Below, in pieces: positions 24,591 to 33,542 of a DNA stretch of 64,000 nucleotides (its first letter is position 1; each line of letters begins with the position of its first letter). A program made the position numbers and the translations under genes. This stretch comes from JABAAE01 sp905480545. Lineage in GTDB: Bacteria > Planctomycetota > Planctomycetia > Pirellulales > Pirellulaceae. Where the stretch lies: NCBI GenBank assembly GCA_943788025.1, contig CALSOR010000004.1:62001-126000 (forward strand). Reading direction: 5' to 3'. The notes below the pieces were generated by a model that saw only the letters and a program-made list of their open reading frames with translations, made no database searches and was not told the DNA's origin.

Positions 24591-26771
24591 CTATCGAATC
24601 GTGGTGAACTGAAACGCCTCGGCCATCATACGAAGCACTATCTGGAAAGGCGTTTTTTTACTTGCAAGAATTCGAGCCTTTGCCGGCGATCGATGCAAAT
24701 AGCTGTTCATCATCTCACCGGTGCTTAATTCTCCCGTCGACCGATCCTCGCTGTCAGTTGCTTCCAATTTGGCAGAAACAAAAAACTGTTTTGCGTTTTC
24801 TGATGCACTATCATTTGGCATCCGACTCGATCGTAAGGCCTGCGATTGCCGCCCGGTCACACGGCAATTCAAGACCGTACCGATCGAACCGCTAGGTCGA
24901 ATCCACACTTGTTGCCCAATCTGAACCTGATCAAACTTTTTTTCATTCACAAAAATCGTAATCTTCTTTTGGACATTTTCTCGGGCAAGGAAACAGACAT
25001 TGTCACCTGCCAAAACTCGCCGTCCCAACTGCTTCCGGTCCAACAGAAAACCTTGTAGCGAATTTGAATTGTCAAGACTATTTGATTCCTCAGCATCTGG
25101 AACGCCAACAATTCGCCCCGCATAAGGCGCTCGAATACTAAAATCAGAGATGCGTCGATCTATTTTCAGTTTTTGTTTCTTCGCCGCTGCCAACTTGGCA
25201 GTCAACTCTGGAATTTTTGATGCAATACTTGGTTGGAAGGAGGCCTTAATACTCAACGTCGCCAGTGAAGATTCAATCTGCGTCACTCGGTTCATCACAT
25301 CCAAACTTGCCAGTGAGAGATCGTCATCTTTCAAAATCGCGATTACCTCCTCTTTGGCGAGGCTTTTATCGGTTTCCGTTGTCCATACCAAAACGCCGCT
25401 TTCTGGTGCCGCAATCAATTGTCCATCACAACGTATCTCAGCATCGCAATAAATGTACGAGGGAATCTTTACGAAAAAGAAAACAACCAAAAACGAAACC
25501 ATTAGGGCGGCCAAAAGAATGGATCGGACCGGTCTCCACGAAAACTTGCTCCGATCTTGCGCAATCGTTTTGACACTTTGATTTACCAACGCTGCGGCAA
25601 ACGCAACGCAGCAGAGCAAACCAAAGCCGACCACAACCGCCGAGATCCCAAGCTGTTCCGAAATCGAATACGAAAACCAAAAGAACCCCAAATAAACAAA
25701 ACCTCGGTATACCTTTGACGCAAACCCATAACCAAGAATGGTTCGCGACTTAGAAATATTGGATTTCGGAATCTGAAACATCAGTGACCGAAAAAAATTC
25801 CGAACCGCTAATTGCGACTTTCCGGACAAATTCTGAATTCCGACCACTTCAGAAAAAACATAGTATCCATCAAATTTCATCAACGGATTGAGGTTGACCA
25901 AAATCGTAGAAATCGACGCGACGATGGAAATGTTCAAAAGAAAGTTTCGCATCAGCAATGAATCGCAATTCGCCCAAAGCAAGACTGCAATCGTTGCCAA
26001 GATCAACTCGAAGTACACACCTCCTAACATTACTATTGTTCGCTTCGATGTTTTCTCAATAATTCGCGCATCGGACACGTCGCAGTACAAACAAGGCGCG
26101 AAAAACAACAACATCAAACCGCCTTCATTGCAACTTGCTCCCATTCTTCTGCAAGCGACGGCATGCCCAAATTCGTGAAAAATTTTTGTAATCGAAATTG
26201 CAATCAAAAAACCAATGGCGAAACGCGGTGTCTGAAAAGCAATTTGCAAATCATTCCAAGCGACCCCGGCATTTTGAAATAACAATGCAATGGCATAAAA
26301 AAAAGCAATAAAAAAAACAACGAACGCGATTTTCGAAAACAGAAAACTAAAAACAGACTCAGCGACGTCGAGGGGTTTCTTCAAATTAATCGCCGGCAAG
26401 CGGATCGAAAAAACACCTTGCAAGCGAGCGAATAAACTTTTGGGTTCACTTGTCCGCCTAGCTTTTAGCCTCCCACCAGATACGTTTTCAACCAGCAACT
26501 GATCATTGGAGGACTGAACCAAGAAGCCGACGAGATCCTTTTCCGAGATAACAGATGGCGCAAACTCCTTTTCGAACTCACGTTTGACATCGACAAGGGT
26601 TCTTATTCCATCGAAACGCTTCAGTAACCAGCTTTGAAATTGGTTGAACCAATAATAATTGCGTTGAATTGGATCTTTTACGATCCAACCTTGTTCATCA
26701 CCCATTGGGCGTTCAAAAAACAAGAGATCGCCGCGGATTTTTGGCGTGATGTTCGGCAAGTCCATTTTCAA
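24591..26771 (-). CDS. M50 intramembrane metalloprotease fused to HlyD-like domain (cassette 1)
   Basis: 726 residues. Residues 1-95 look like a small winged-helix domain of the PqqD/RRE type (WIVKDPIQRNYYWFN, then KREFEKEF); this assignment is tentative. The membrane part has the M50 zinc motif HEFGH (His199, Glu200, His203) and the third ligand in NLNPLMKFDGY. After further membrane helices the chain re-enters the periplasm with a lipoyl/HlyD-like domain (CDGQLIAAPESGVLVW, then IRAPYAGRIVGVPD). The architecture resembles YydH-type peptide metalloproteases with an added adaptor. Its ATG overlaps the stop of the adaptor gene upstream (ATGA), so the two are translated together. Confidence 0.9.
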   Translation of the reverse strand: MKMDLPNITPKIRGDLLFFERPMGDEQGWIVKDPIQRNYYWFNQFQSWLLKRFDGIRTLVDVKREFEKEFAPSVISEKDLVGFLVQSSNDQLLVENVSGGRLKARRTSEPKSLFARLQGVFSIRLPAINLKKPLDVAESVFSFLFSKIAFVVFFIAFFYAIALLFQNAGVAWNDLQIAFQTPRFAIGFLIAISITKIFHEFGHAVACRRMGASCNEGGLMLLFFAPCLYCDVSDARIIEKTSKRTIVMLGGVYFELILATIAVLLWANCDSLLMRNFLLNISIVASISTILVNLNPLMKFDGYYVFSEVVGIQNLSGKSQLAVRNFFRSLMFQIPKSNISKSRTILGYGFASKVYRGFVYLGFFWFSYSISEQLGISAVVVGFGLLCCVAFAAALVNQSVKTIAQDRSKFSWRPVRSILLAALMVSFLVVFFFVKIPSYIYCDAEIRCDGQLIAAPESGVLVWTTETDKSLAKEEVIAILKDDDLSLASLDVMNRVTQIESSLATLSIKASFQPSIASKIPELTAKLAAAKKQKLKIDRRISDFSIRAPYAGRIVGVPDAEESNSLDNSNSLQGFLLDRKQLGRRVLAGDNVCFLARENVQKKITIFVNEKKFDQVQIGQQVWIRPSGSIGTVLNCRVTGRQSQALRSSRMPNDSASENAKQFFVSAKLEATDSEDRSTGELSTGEMMNSYLHRSPAKARILASKKTPFQIVLRMMAEAFQFTTIR

Positions 26772-27685
26772 TCCAATGATTTGTCGAATTGCACAACCAT
26801 CTTTACAGGCAAACCAGGCCGAAACGCCAAATCTGAGTTATCGATTTCGGCAACGATTTTAACTCGTTTTTCCACTGGGTTGGCCTCCAACGAAACGAAG
26901 ATTACTTTGCCTTTTTTCTGTATCTTGGGTTTGGAATCGTCCGTTGAATTGGGGGAGAGCGTCACGATTACATCAGCCCCTTTTAGTTTGAGACTGGCTT
27001 GCTCGACCGGTATTTGTCCTTCAACTCTCAACACATTGATCTGGACGATTCGAGCAATTGTTTCGCCTGGCTTTACCCACTCACCGATTTGCTTTTCTAC
27101 CCTAACCACCAATCCATCGGTGGGCGTCTTGATTTGAAATTTCGACAAATCATTTTGAATCTGCTCTTTTTCAATTCGACGCAACTTTTCGGTCAACTTA
27201 TTAACTTCAAAATCGATTTCTGCTTTTTCGATTTCAAGCGTGCTTTTTTCAACAATGAGCTTCAAGCGATCGATTTCCGTTTCAGAAACCGCTAACTCAA
27301 TTTCGTCATTTGCTTCAGTGGCACGTAGCAATTCTGTTTGACTCACTGCATGCGACTTTTCGGCAAACTTGACAATGGTATCGTCGCGAGATGCGCGCTC
27401 GGCAATTTCATGCTCGACCGCGACCTTTTCATATTTCATCTGTGCGTCGCGATCATCAATTTGTGCAACACGCTGCCCTTTCTGAACAAGATCGCCAATC
27501 TTGATTTCCACGGAACGAAGGACGCCTTCTTTTTCCGCGGGAATATTTGTCGTATCGACGACCTTGATTAATGCACGAGTCGCCTCGATTTCATCCGTTG
27601 CCGATACGCTCGAGCCAAATGAAATAAAAGATGCAGGCAACAGCATCGAAACAAGCAGTACAATTCTTGTTGGGTGTCTTTTCAT
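26768..27685 (-). CDS. Periplasmic adaptor, HlyD/RND type (cassette 1)
   Basis: 305 residues from the ATG at 27685; the frame extends upstream, but the signal peptide (IVLLVSMLLPASFISF) starts here. It has a split lipoyl domain (VDTTNIPAEKEGVLRSVEI / IKTPTDGLVVRVEKQ) around a coiled-coil hairpin of about 100 residues, then a beta-barrel (GQIPVEQASLKLKGAD). These proteins bridge an inner membrane component and a TolC channel. It overlaps both neighbours, so all three genes form one tight unit. Confidence 0.9.
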   Translation of the reverse strand: MKRHPTRIVLLVSMLLPASFISFGSSVSATDEIEATRALIKVVDTTNIPAEKEGVLRSVEIKIGDLVQKGQRVAQIDDRDAQMKYEKVAVEHEIAERASRDDTIVKFAEKSHAVSQTELLRATEANDEIELAVSETEIDRLKLIVEKSTLEIEKAEIDFEVNKLTEKLRRIEKEQIQNDLSKFQIKTPTDGLVVRVEKQIGEWVKPGETIARIVQINVLRVEGQIPVEQASLKLKGADVIVTLSPNSTDDSKPKIQKKGKVIFVSLEANPVEKRVKIVAEIDNSDLAFRPGLPVKMVVQFDKSLD

Positions 27686-27695
27686 GATTTCCAGT

Positions 27696-29708
27696 TTAAA
27701 AATACTGATACTGCAATTGGCGAACCCCGCGATAGAACCACGAGTAAAATACCGAGGCGTTTTGGCCTTTGAATTTGGCATTCACTGATGCGCCCGTTTT
27801 GAAATCCGGTGAATCGCTTTTTTCAATCAACAAACGAAATGTTACGGTGTGCCGACTTGTTATTGAATCAAAAACAACCGACTCTGCTACCGAGTCAACC
27901 TTGGCCGAATAAGAAATGCTTGGCTTCGTTGCAACGACTACATTCGCATGAATCGCTGGCGACAGCTTACCGCCTTCGAAAAGATGCTCAACATCCATGT
28001 TGTCGACATGAATATCGGCAAACCAGATGTTACTTTCACCGACAATTTTCATGATAGGGTCACCCTTCTTCATCGGCCGACCGTCTAACGTCTCACTTGC
28101 ATTCCAAGCAACCACAATTCCATCGATTGGGCTCTTGATGCTTAAAGACTCTTTACGATTTAGCAGTTGCGTCAATCGCATATTGTGATGTTCGATTCGT
28201 TTTTCAACCGATTTTATTTCACCACTCAGGGTAATCGAGTCGATTTGACTGGTTGCCGATTCATTAACCTCAGCGGCAGCGAACGCCAGTTCAAGCGATT
28301 TGAGCAATTTCGTCTGGGTATCAATTTCGTCAACTTCTGTTTGGAGCAACAGATCAAGACTCTTCGACTCAAATTCAGCGAGCGATTCACCTTTTGAGAC
28401 AGCCTGCCCATCGACAACCAAGAGACGAACCAACAACCCCTCCTCCGGAGCAAACACGAGTCGCGTTGATTCTGGAACAAGCTCACCAGCAGCATAGACC
28501 ACAATCCTACGCTCGAAAACAAACATGGCCGCTATGAGAAACACAACGATGGCAAACGCCAACATTTTCGCCCAGGACCCCACAAATCCCAGTCCATAAT
28601 CCCGAATACCGGTCAAGGTCCGACGGAACGGAATACGCGAAACCTCACGAGCATTTTGTAACGAGAAAGCGACCTGTGGTTCGATGAGTTCTACCGTTTC
28701 AAATAAACGGCTCTTGTCAAATTCAACAATGTCTTGCTCTATAAACAAGAAAAAGGAGCCATCTATTTGGCGATCGTTGCTCGAAAACTTAGCCGCTGAA
28801 CTTTCCGTTTGTGTTTCTAAACGAATGATCGAAACGCACCTTCCGGACGCTCCAGATGAATGCGAATTCGATTTTTCGATGTACTGGTTAACCAATTCTA
28901 AAGCATTTGACTGGTCCGTCGAACAGAAAATTTTTCCGTCAAATTTCCGGTCGATTTCGTTCACAACGGATTCGATCGCCAAGACTTCATCAGTGCGACG
29001 GTTTACAGTTGCAGCGTTGGAAACCGCCAAAACTCGATTGCCTCGTCGCTTGCACTCCAGCACTACTACACGTTGTGCGGAAAACAGGCTTCGCCCAAAG
29101 TTCGCGACCGTAATCGCGGTCTCATTTAGATCGACCGACTCTGACAGCGAATTTGCGAATTGATGCAACTTCCCAAAAAACTTGTGTTTTTTTGAAAACA
29201 AACCGATTGCAAGTTTGTTTTCAAAGTCCGATAAAATCTCGGCGACGGCGTCAAACAAGCCTTGGAATAGAACACGGGATGAGGCACTAATTTTTTCAGA
29301 CCACGCAACCGCCAGAATCATCTTCTGCTGCTGCGAATCGACTGGATGAAGCAGAACGGTCGAGTCGCAGGCGTTGGAGGTTCCATCCACCATTATCGAT
29401 TCATTCCGTTCAAAAAACGAATCACACCAACTGGTGTCATGCGTATAAAGCGACCTTATGACATCACGAATCGGATCGATGACACCGGTTGTCTCAATGG
29501 GCTCGATGGACCGACGGACCAGCTGGAACACCGAACCTGAATCCGCATCCACAACTTCTCCGACCAAACCAAGTAGTTGCCTGTAAAAATCATGGCGTGG
29601 CCGATGTGATTTTTCCGCAGCCGATGCCAGCTTGGTCAACTCATCCAACAACCGATCGATCTGGTCAATCAAATCATTTGCGTTCGAGTTTTCGGCTGGC
29701 TGAATCAT
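27696..29708 (-). CDS. HlyD-like protein with large cytoplasmic GAF-like region (cassette 1)
   Basis: 670 residues from the ATG at 29708. Residues 1 to about 390 are soluble and cytoplasmic, with two GAF-like segments (LVGEVVDADSGSVFQLVRR and SLFSAQRVVVLECKRRG); the GAF call is tentative. One membrane helix follows (MLAFAIVVFLIAAMFVF), then a HlyD-type domain with split lipoyl motif (STRLVFAPEEGLLVRLLVV, SIKSPIDGIVVAWN), coiled coil and beta-barrel. It could pass a cytoplasmic signal to the export complex. It is the first gene of the minus-strand unit. Confidence 0.87.
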   Translation of the reverse strand: MIQPAENSNANDLIDQIDRLLDELTKLASAAEKSHRPRHDFYRQLLGLVGEVVDADSGSVFQLVRRSIEPIETTGVIDPIRDVIRSLYTHDTSWCDSFFERNESIMVDGTSNACDSTVLLHPVDSQQQKMILAVAWSEKISASSRVLFQGLFDAVAEILSDFENKLAIGLFSKKHKFFGKLHQFANSLSESVDLNETAITVANFGRSLFSAQRVVVLECKRRGNRVLAVSNAATVNRRTDEVLAIESVVNEIDRKFDGKIFCSTDQSNALELVNQYIEKSNSHSSGASGRCVSIIRLETQTESSAAKFSSNDRQIDGSFFLFIEQDIVEFDKSRLFETVELIEPQVAFSLQNAREVSRIPFRRTLTGIRDYGLGFVGSWAKMLAFAIVVFLIAAMFVFERRIVVYAAGELVPESTRLVFAPEEGLLVRLLVVDGQAVSKGESLAEFESKSLDLLLQTEVDEIDTQTKLLKSLELAFAAAEVNESATSQIDSITLSGEIKSVEKRIEHHNMRLTQLLNRKESLSIKSPIDGIVVAWNASETLDGRPMKKGDPIMKIVGESNIWFADIHVDNMDVEHLFEGGKLSPAIHANVVVATKPSISYSAKVDSVAESVVFDSITSRHTVTFRLLIEKSDSPDFKTGASVNAKFKGQNASVFYSWFYRGVRQLQYQYF

Positions 29709-29940
29709 CAAGATACGTTTGCTAGCAATTTGCGTAACGTTTAAATCTTACGGCATCGCAATCTATTGTGAGGAAAACCAACAAATTGTGAAGCAAAAAC
29801 AGGCGAAAACGACGATCCGCCTATTTGATACTTGAGAATAGGCCGGCCAATGCATCGGCTGGGCAATATAGAGGGTTTGGAATGAAAAAGATTCAGAGGT
29901 GCTCTGGTTATCCCGATTTTATTGACAAAGCTGATCCTCA
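29709..29940. promoter_or_regulatory. Divergent control region with dyad and direct repeats
   Basis: Between cassette 1 and the TolC-like gene. A perfect dyad, GCCTATT / AATAGGC with an 11-base spacer, lies at 29819-29843. Two ATTGTGA boxes lie at 29765 and 29785, 20 bases apart (two helix turns). Both are plausible regulator sites that could coordinate the two transcripts. Confidence 0.5.
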
Positions 29941-30030
29941 ATGTGTATAAGCGTTCTTTTCCGATCATCCCAATTGATTATGACAATTGTCAATTCAATA
30001 ACAGCGATTCCTTTAGCCTTTCAAGATGGT

Positions 30031-30414
30031 ATGCGCTTTCGACAAAGCAAATTCTATTGCTTGTTAATGACGCCCCCTATTTTGGCATGCCTCGTTTCAA
30101 TAATCGGTTGCACGTCAACCAAGAGCGGCCCAGCCGATACGAAGTCTTATTCAGCGTCTCACCGATCGCTCTTTGAAAACATCCCCGGCAACGACTCAGC
30201 CTACCAGGCAAGCGAAGCGAAAACGTACGCAAATCAAAACGACAAGCTCGTGCAAAAATCATCGGGGTTACGCAGCAACGCTTCTGAAAAAGCAGATGGA
30301 TTCAGCGATGCCTCATGGCGTCGAGGTTTGACAAACCAAGACTCGGCGCACGCGCTCGATCGCTGGCTCGATGAACGCTGGCTCGATGAACGCTGGCTCG
30401 ATGAACGCAGATAA
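30031..30414 (+). CDS. N-terminal lipoprotein part of the TolC-like protein (frame broken)
   Basis: 127 residues from the ATG at 30031 (the frame is open from 29941). A lipoprotein signal ends in SIIGC. Then comes a linker unit (NQNDKLVQKSSGLRSNAS, FSDASWRRGLTNQ). A diverged copy of that unit (DNHDEPEQNSSALHNIAS, FSDTSSRQGFTNH) opens the next frame. The frame ends in WLDER units made by a 15-base tandem repeat. The downstream TolC-like frame has no signal peptide, so this is probably its missing front, separated by a one-base shift between about 30330 and 30410. Confidence 0.65.
   Translation: MRFRQSKFYCLLMTPPILACLVSIIGCTSTKSGPADTKSYSASHRSLFENIPGNDSAYQASEAKTYANQNDKLVQKSSGLRSNASEKADGFSDASWRRGLTNQDSAHALDRWLDERWLDERWLDERR
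30362..30406 (+). repeat. 15-bp tandem repeat at the TolC-like frame break
   Basis: Three copies of GCTGGCTCGATGAAC. The period keeps frame, so the repeat alone does not explain the shift, but it marks the spot as unstable. It encodes WLDER in one frame and MNAGS in the other. Confidence 0.8.
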
Positions 30415-32722
30415 CCACGACGAACCCGAGCAAAATTCGTCGGCGTTACACAACATCGCTTCCACAAGGGCAAATGTGTTCAGCGATACCTCGAGCAGAC
30501 AAGGATTCACAAACCACGGTACAAAAATCAAAAGTGAATTTCCCACCAACACTCAAGATTTAGTCTTGGAGCAGAATTTTATTGAGAAAGAATCGAATCG
30601 AATCCCAATCGGTGGAAAAAATGTCGCCGTTTCATTTATGCAGAAGTTGGAGCAAGAGCCGACCGATTCCCAAAGACCGCGGAAAGTTTCCCCGCAAGAC
30701 ACAATAATGCAATCCAGCGACCGGTTAGAAACAACAGAATTTGCCAATGCAAATGCAGTAACCTCCGGTCAAATCACAATTCAATCCAACGGGCCGATGG
30801 ATCTTCCCAACGGCAACTATTTGCCAGTGAGTTTGGATGAAGCGATTCGTATGGCCGTCGAAAACTCGGAAGTCATTCGCGAGTTGGGAGGTAGCATTTT
30901 AACGGGCCCCGATGCAATCCAATCCATCTACAACCCAGCGATTACGCATTCCGACCCGATATTCGGCGAAGAAGCGGCCATTTCGCAGTTTGACGCGACA
31001 TTTTCCAGTAGCCTATTTTTCGAGAAGAATGACCGCGATGTTAACAATCAGTTCCTGGGAACCAACGGTACGGTTTTGCAGGACCTTGGAAGCTTTCGAA
31101 ACAGTATCGACAAGAAAACGGCGTACGGGACTTTACTGTCGCTCCGTTCAATCAGCGATTATGACTTTAACAATGCGATCGGCAACCGCTTTGGGAACCC
31201 GAGTAGCAGTTGGTCCCAAATTCTAGAAGGCGAAGCAAGACAACCATTGCTTCGAGGACTTGGAGCAGGGATCAATCGGATCGCTGGACCGGGGGCATCT
31301 GTCGGTGAGTTCAATGGGATTCGAGTCGCCATGCTTCGGACCGATGTCAGCGCGACGCAGTTCAAAATTGCCGTCCGAGATCTGGTCAGCAATGTTGAAA
31401 ATGCCTACTGGGATTTGTATTACGCATATCGCGATTTAGAAGCCAAAAAAGCCGCTCGCGATAATGCCCTGAAAAGCTGGCAAGTGATTAAAACGTTGTC
31501 CAATGCCAAAAAAGAAGGGGGCGAGGCCGATAAAGAAGGACAAGCACGGGAACAATACTTCCGATTCGAATCTGACGTTCAAGACGCGATGTATGGTCGC
31601 AAAACTGACGCGACTCGAACTCGAAACGGCAGCACGGGGGGCACATTTCGACCTACACCTGGAGTCCGAATCGCTGAACGAAGACTTCGAAGGATTATGG
31701 GTATCGATGTCAATGGCAACGAATTGCTTATGACGAATGATGAGCCATTAATCGTTTCTTATTCGTTCGATTGGGACAATCTCGTTGCGGATGCCGAATC
31801 GAACCGCGGCGAGTTAAAAATACGTAGCAAGAGAATTGAAGAGCTCAATTTACAATTGCTCGCTGCAAAAAATTCAGCATTGCCGCAGTTTGATGTTGTC
31901 GGACGCTATCGCTTTCGCGGATTCGGAAAAGATTTGGCGGGAAGCTCTCCAACGTTTCCAATTGGTGCATGGAACGACTTGGTCGATGGTGATCATCAAG
32001 AGTGGCAAGCTGGTTTCGAATTCAATATGCCTTTCGGATTTCGCCAAGCGTATTCTGCAATTCAAAACATCAACCAGAAATTGACTCGTGAAAAACAAAT
32101 CCTCCACGAACAGAGACGCCAAATCGTCAATGACCTAAGCGATGCGGTGCAAGACCTCAAACGGTCATTCACCGTATATGAACTTCAATACAACCGCTTG
32201 CAAGGCGCGCTTGACCAACTGAAAGCTGTCGAGAAAACCAACGCCTTGAAGAAGGCTCCAATTAACCTCGTGCTCGAGGCACAACGCCGAGTCCTTGATG
32301 CTCAAACTCAGCTTTTTCGATCCAAGATTGAATACGTGCTCGCTCTTCGCAACGTGCATTTGGAAAAAGGAACACTCCTGGAAAACAAGCAGATCGTGTT
32401 CTCGGATTCGACCGATCCAAACGGCATGATGATGAATCCAGTTAGCGAAACAATTTCCAAAAGCAATTCGATGACTGAATCTTTCGTGATGCCCTTGGCT
32501 TCTGAACGCACCAGTTCAAACAAAAAGAATTCTCAACCGCTTTCCAGTGCCACGGTTTCAAACTCCTCTCTCGCGAGTCAACGAAGGCAAATTGGCGGAT
32601 CTCAGAACTCGAATCGTACAAAACTCCCGGCCCAAATCCCCGGCTTTGGCATGGCAAGACCATCACCCACAACTGAAACAGATCGAACCGCACAGATGAT
32701 TGGCGGCGACACGTACCGATAG
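30371..32722 (+). CDS. TolC-like outer membrane channel protein
   Basis: 783 residues from an ATG inside the repeat. After a disordered region comes the TolC/OEP core: YLPVSLDEAIRMAVENSEVI, a long coiled-coil repeat with RDLVSNVENAYWDLYYAYRDLEAKKAA, and the second half with QRRQIVNDLSDAVQDLKRSF and APINLVLEAQRRVLDAQTQL. The protein forms the outer membrane exit of tripartite export systems. It is divergent from cassette 1, which supplies adaptors but no pump. The C-terminal 100 residues are low complexity. The true start is probably at 30031 in the other frame, so the gene may be broken. Confidence 0.88.
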   Translation: MNAGSMNAGSMNADNHDEPEQNSSALHNIASTRANVFSDTSSRQGFTNHGTKIKSEFPTNTQDLVLEQNFIEKESNRIPIGGKNVAVSFMQKLEQEPTDSQRPRKVSPQDTIMQSSDRLETTEFANANAVTSGQITIQSNGPMDLPNGNYLPVSLDEAIRMAVENSEVIRELGGSILTGPDAIQSIYNPAITHSDPIFGEEAAISQFDATFSSSLFFEKNDRDVNNQFLGTNGTVLQDLGSFRNSIDKKTAYGTLLSLRSISDYDFNNAIGNRFGNPSSSWSQILEGEARQPLLRGLGAGINRIAGPGASVGEFNGIRVAMLRTDVSATQFKIAVRDLVSNVENAYWDLYYAYRDLEAKKAARDNALKSWQVIKTLSNAKKEGGEADKEGQAREQYFRFESDVQDAMYGRKTDATRTRNGSTGGTFRPTPGVRIAERRLRRIMGIDVNGNELLMTNDEPLIVSYSFDWDNLVADAESNRGELKIRSKRIEELNLQLLAAKNSALPQFDVVGRYRFRGFGKDLAGSSPTFPIGAWNDLVDGDHQEWQAGFEFNMPFGFRQAYSAIQNINQKLTREKQILHEQRRQIVNDLSDAVQDLKRSFTVYELQYNRLQGALDQLKAVEKTNALKKAPINLVLEAQRRVLDAQTQLFRSKIEYVLALRNVHLEKGTLLENKQIVFSDSTDPNGMMMNPVSETISKSNSMTESFVMPLASERTSSNKKNSQPLSSATVSNSSLASQRRQIGGSQNSNRTKLPAQIPGFGMARPSPTTETDRTAQMIGGDTYR

Positions 32723-32785
32723 CTGACGTGCAAACGGTGCGACACGACGCCCCATTCTGAAAACAAGACGTAACCTTCTGACCAA

Positions 32786-33244
32786 CTACGGTTGATGAAC
32801 GGACCAGAGGCTTTCTTCTTCATACGTCACACAATGCTTATCCAGTAACTCAAGGTATTCATCTTCAAACGATGCAGTTTCATGGTGCCGTGGTTGGTCA
32901 ACAATAAATCGGCGAACTTTATCCAGCATCGAATAGCTGACCGTAAAAAATCCGATATCCAAATCAAGGTCCTCTTCATCGCTGAACACGATTTGATGGT
33001 GCAACCAACGAACCGCTTGCAAACGGATATTTTCCAACAGGTCGTGAATTGGTGTAAACGAATTGGTTTCCAGCAATACATGAAGGTGCTCGGAACAACC
33101 GCCAATTTCCACGATCGAGTTCCCGGAATTACGAATGAAGTCACCGACGCTGTCAAACAACGATTGGCAAATATCCTCGCGTAAAAAAGGCATTCGACTG
33201 GGCGAATAAATCACAACATGATAAATCAATTTCGAATTTCGCAT
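32786..33244 (-). CDS. IS200-like/RAYT family protein with Phe at the catalytic Tyr position
   Basis: 152 residues from the ATG at 33244 with GGGAAG upstream. It has the Y1-type HUH nuclease pattern: YHVVIYSPSR, the HUH pair in GGCSEHLHVLL, then GFFTVSYSMLDKVRRFIVDQPRHHETASFEDEY. In related planctomycete proteins the last helix normally reads YIxxQxxHH and its Tyr is the nucleophile. Here the residue is Phe (RRFIVDQ), so DNA cleavage is likely lost. No terminal hairpins of an IS200 element are visible around it. It converges with the TolC-like gene. Confidence 0.8.
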   Translation of the reverse strand: MRNSKLIYHVVIYSPSRMPFLREDICQSLFDSVGDFIRNSGNSIVEIGGCSEHLHVLLETNSFTPIHDLLENIRLQAVRWLHHQIVFSDEEDLDLDIGFFTVSYSMLDKVRRFIVDQPRHHETASFEDEYLELLDKHCVTYEEESLWSVHQP

Positions 33245-33542
33245 CTTCTTCCCTGATTCTTTTCGTTGGTGAATCGTGATCAAACATTAACGAGCACACA
33301 AATCATCGGCGCAGCCACTGACACGATAGGTCAAACGAAATTAGAAAAAATCCTGCGAGCGTGAATTTATACGGCTTATAACGCCAATCACGACAGCAAA
33401 AAAACACCGAATGGGTTTTCGAATCCAATTCTTAACCAATCCCTTGCTTTCTCATCCTCGATCAAAATCTGCCCCCAGAGAAAACATGCTACCGACAACT
33501 CAAAATGGCATGTGCTCTCCTCTGAAAAGAGGCGATCCGCAC

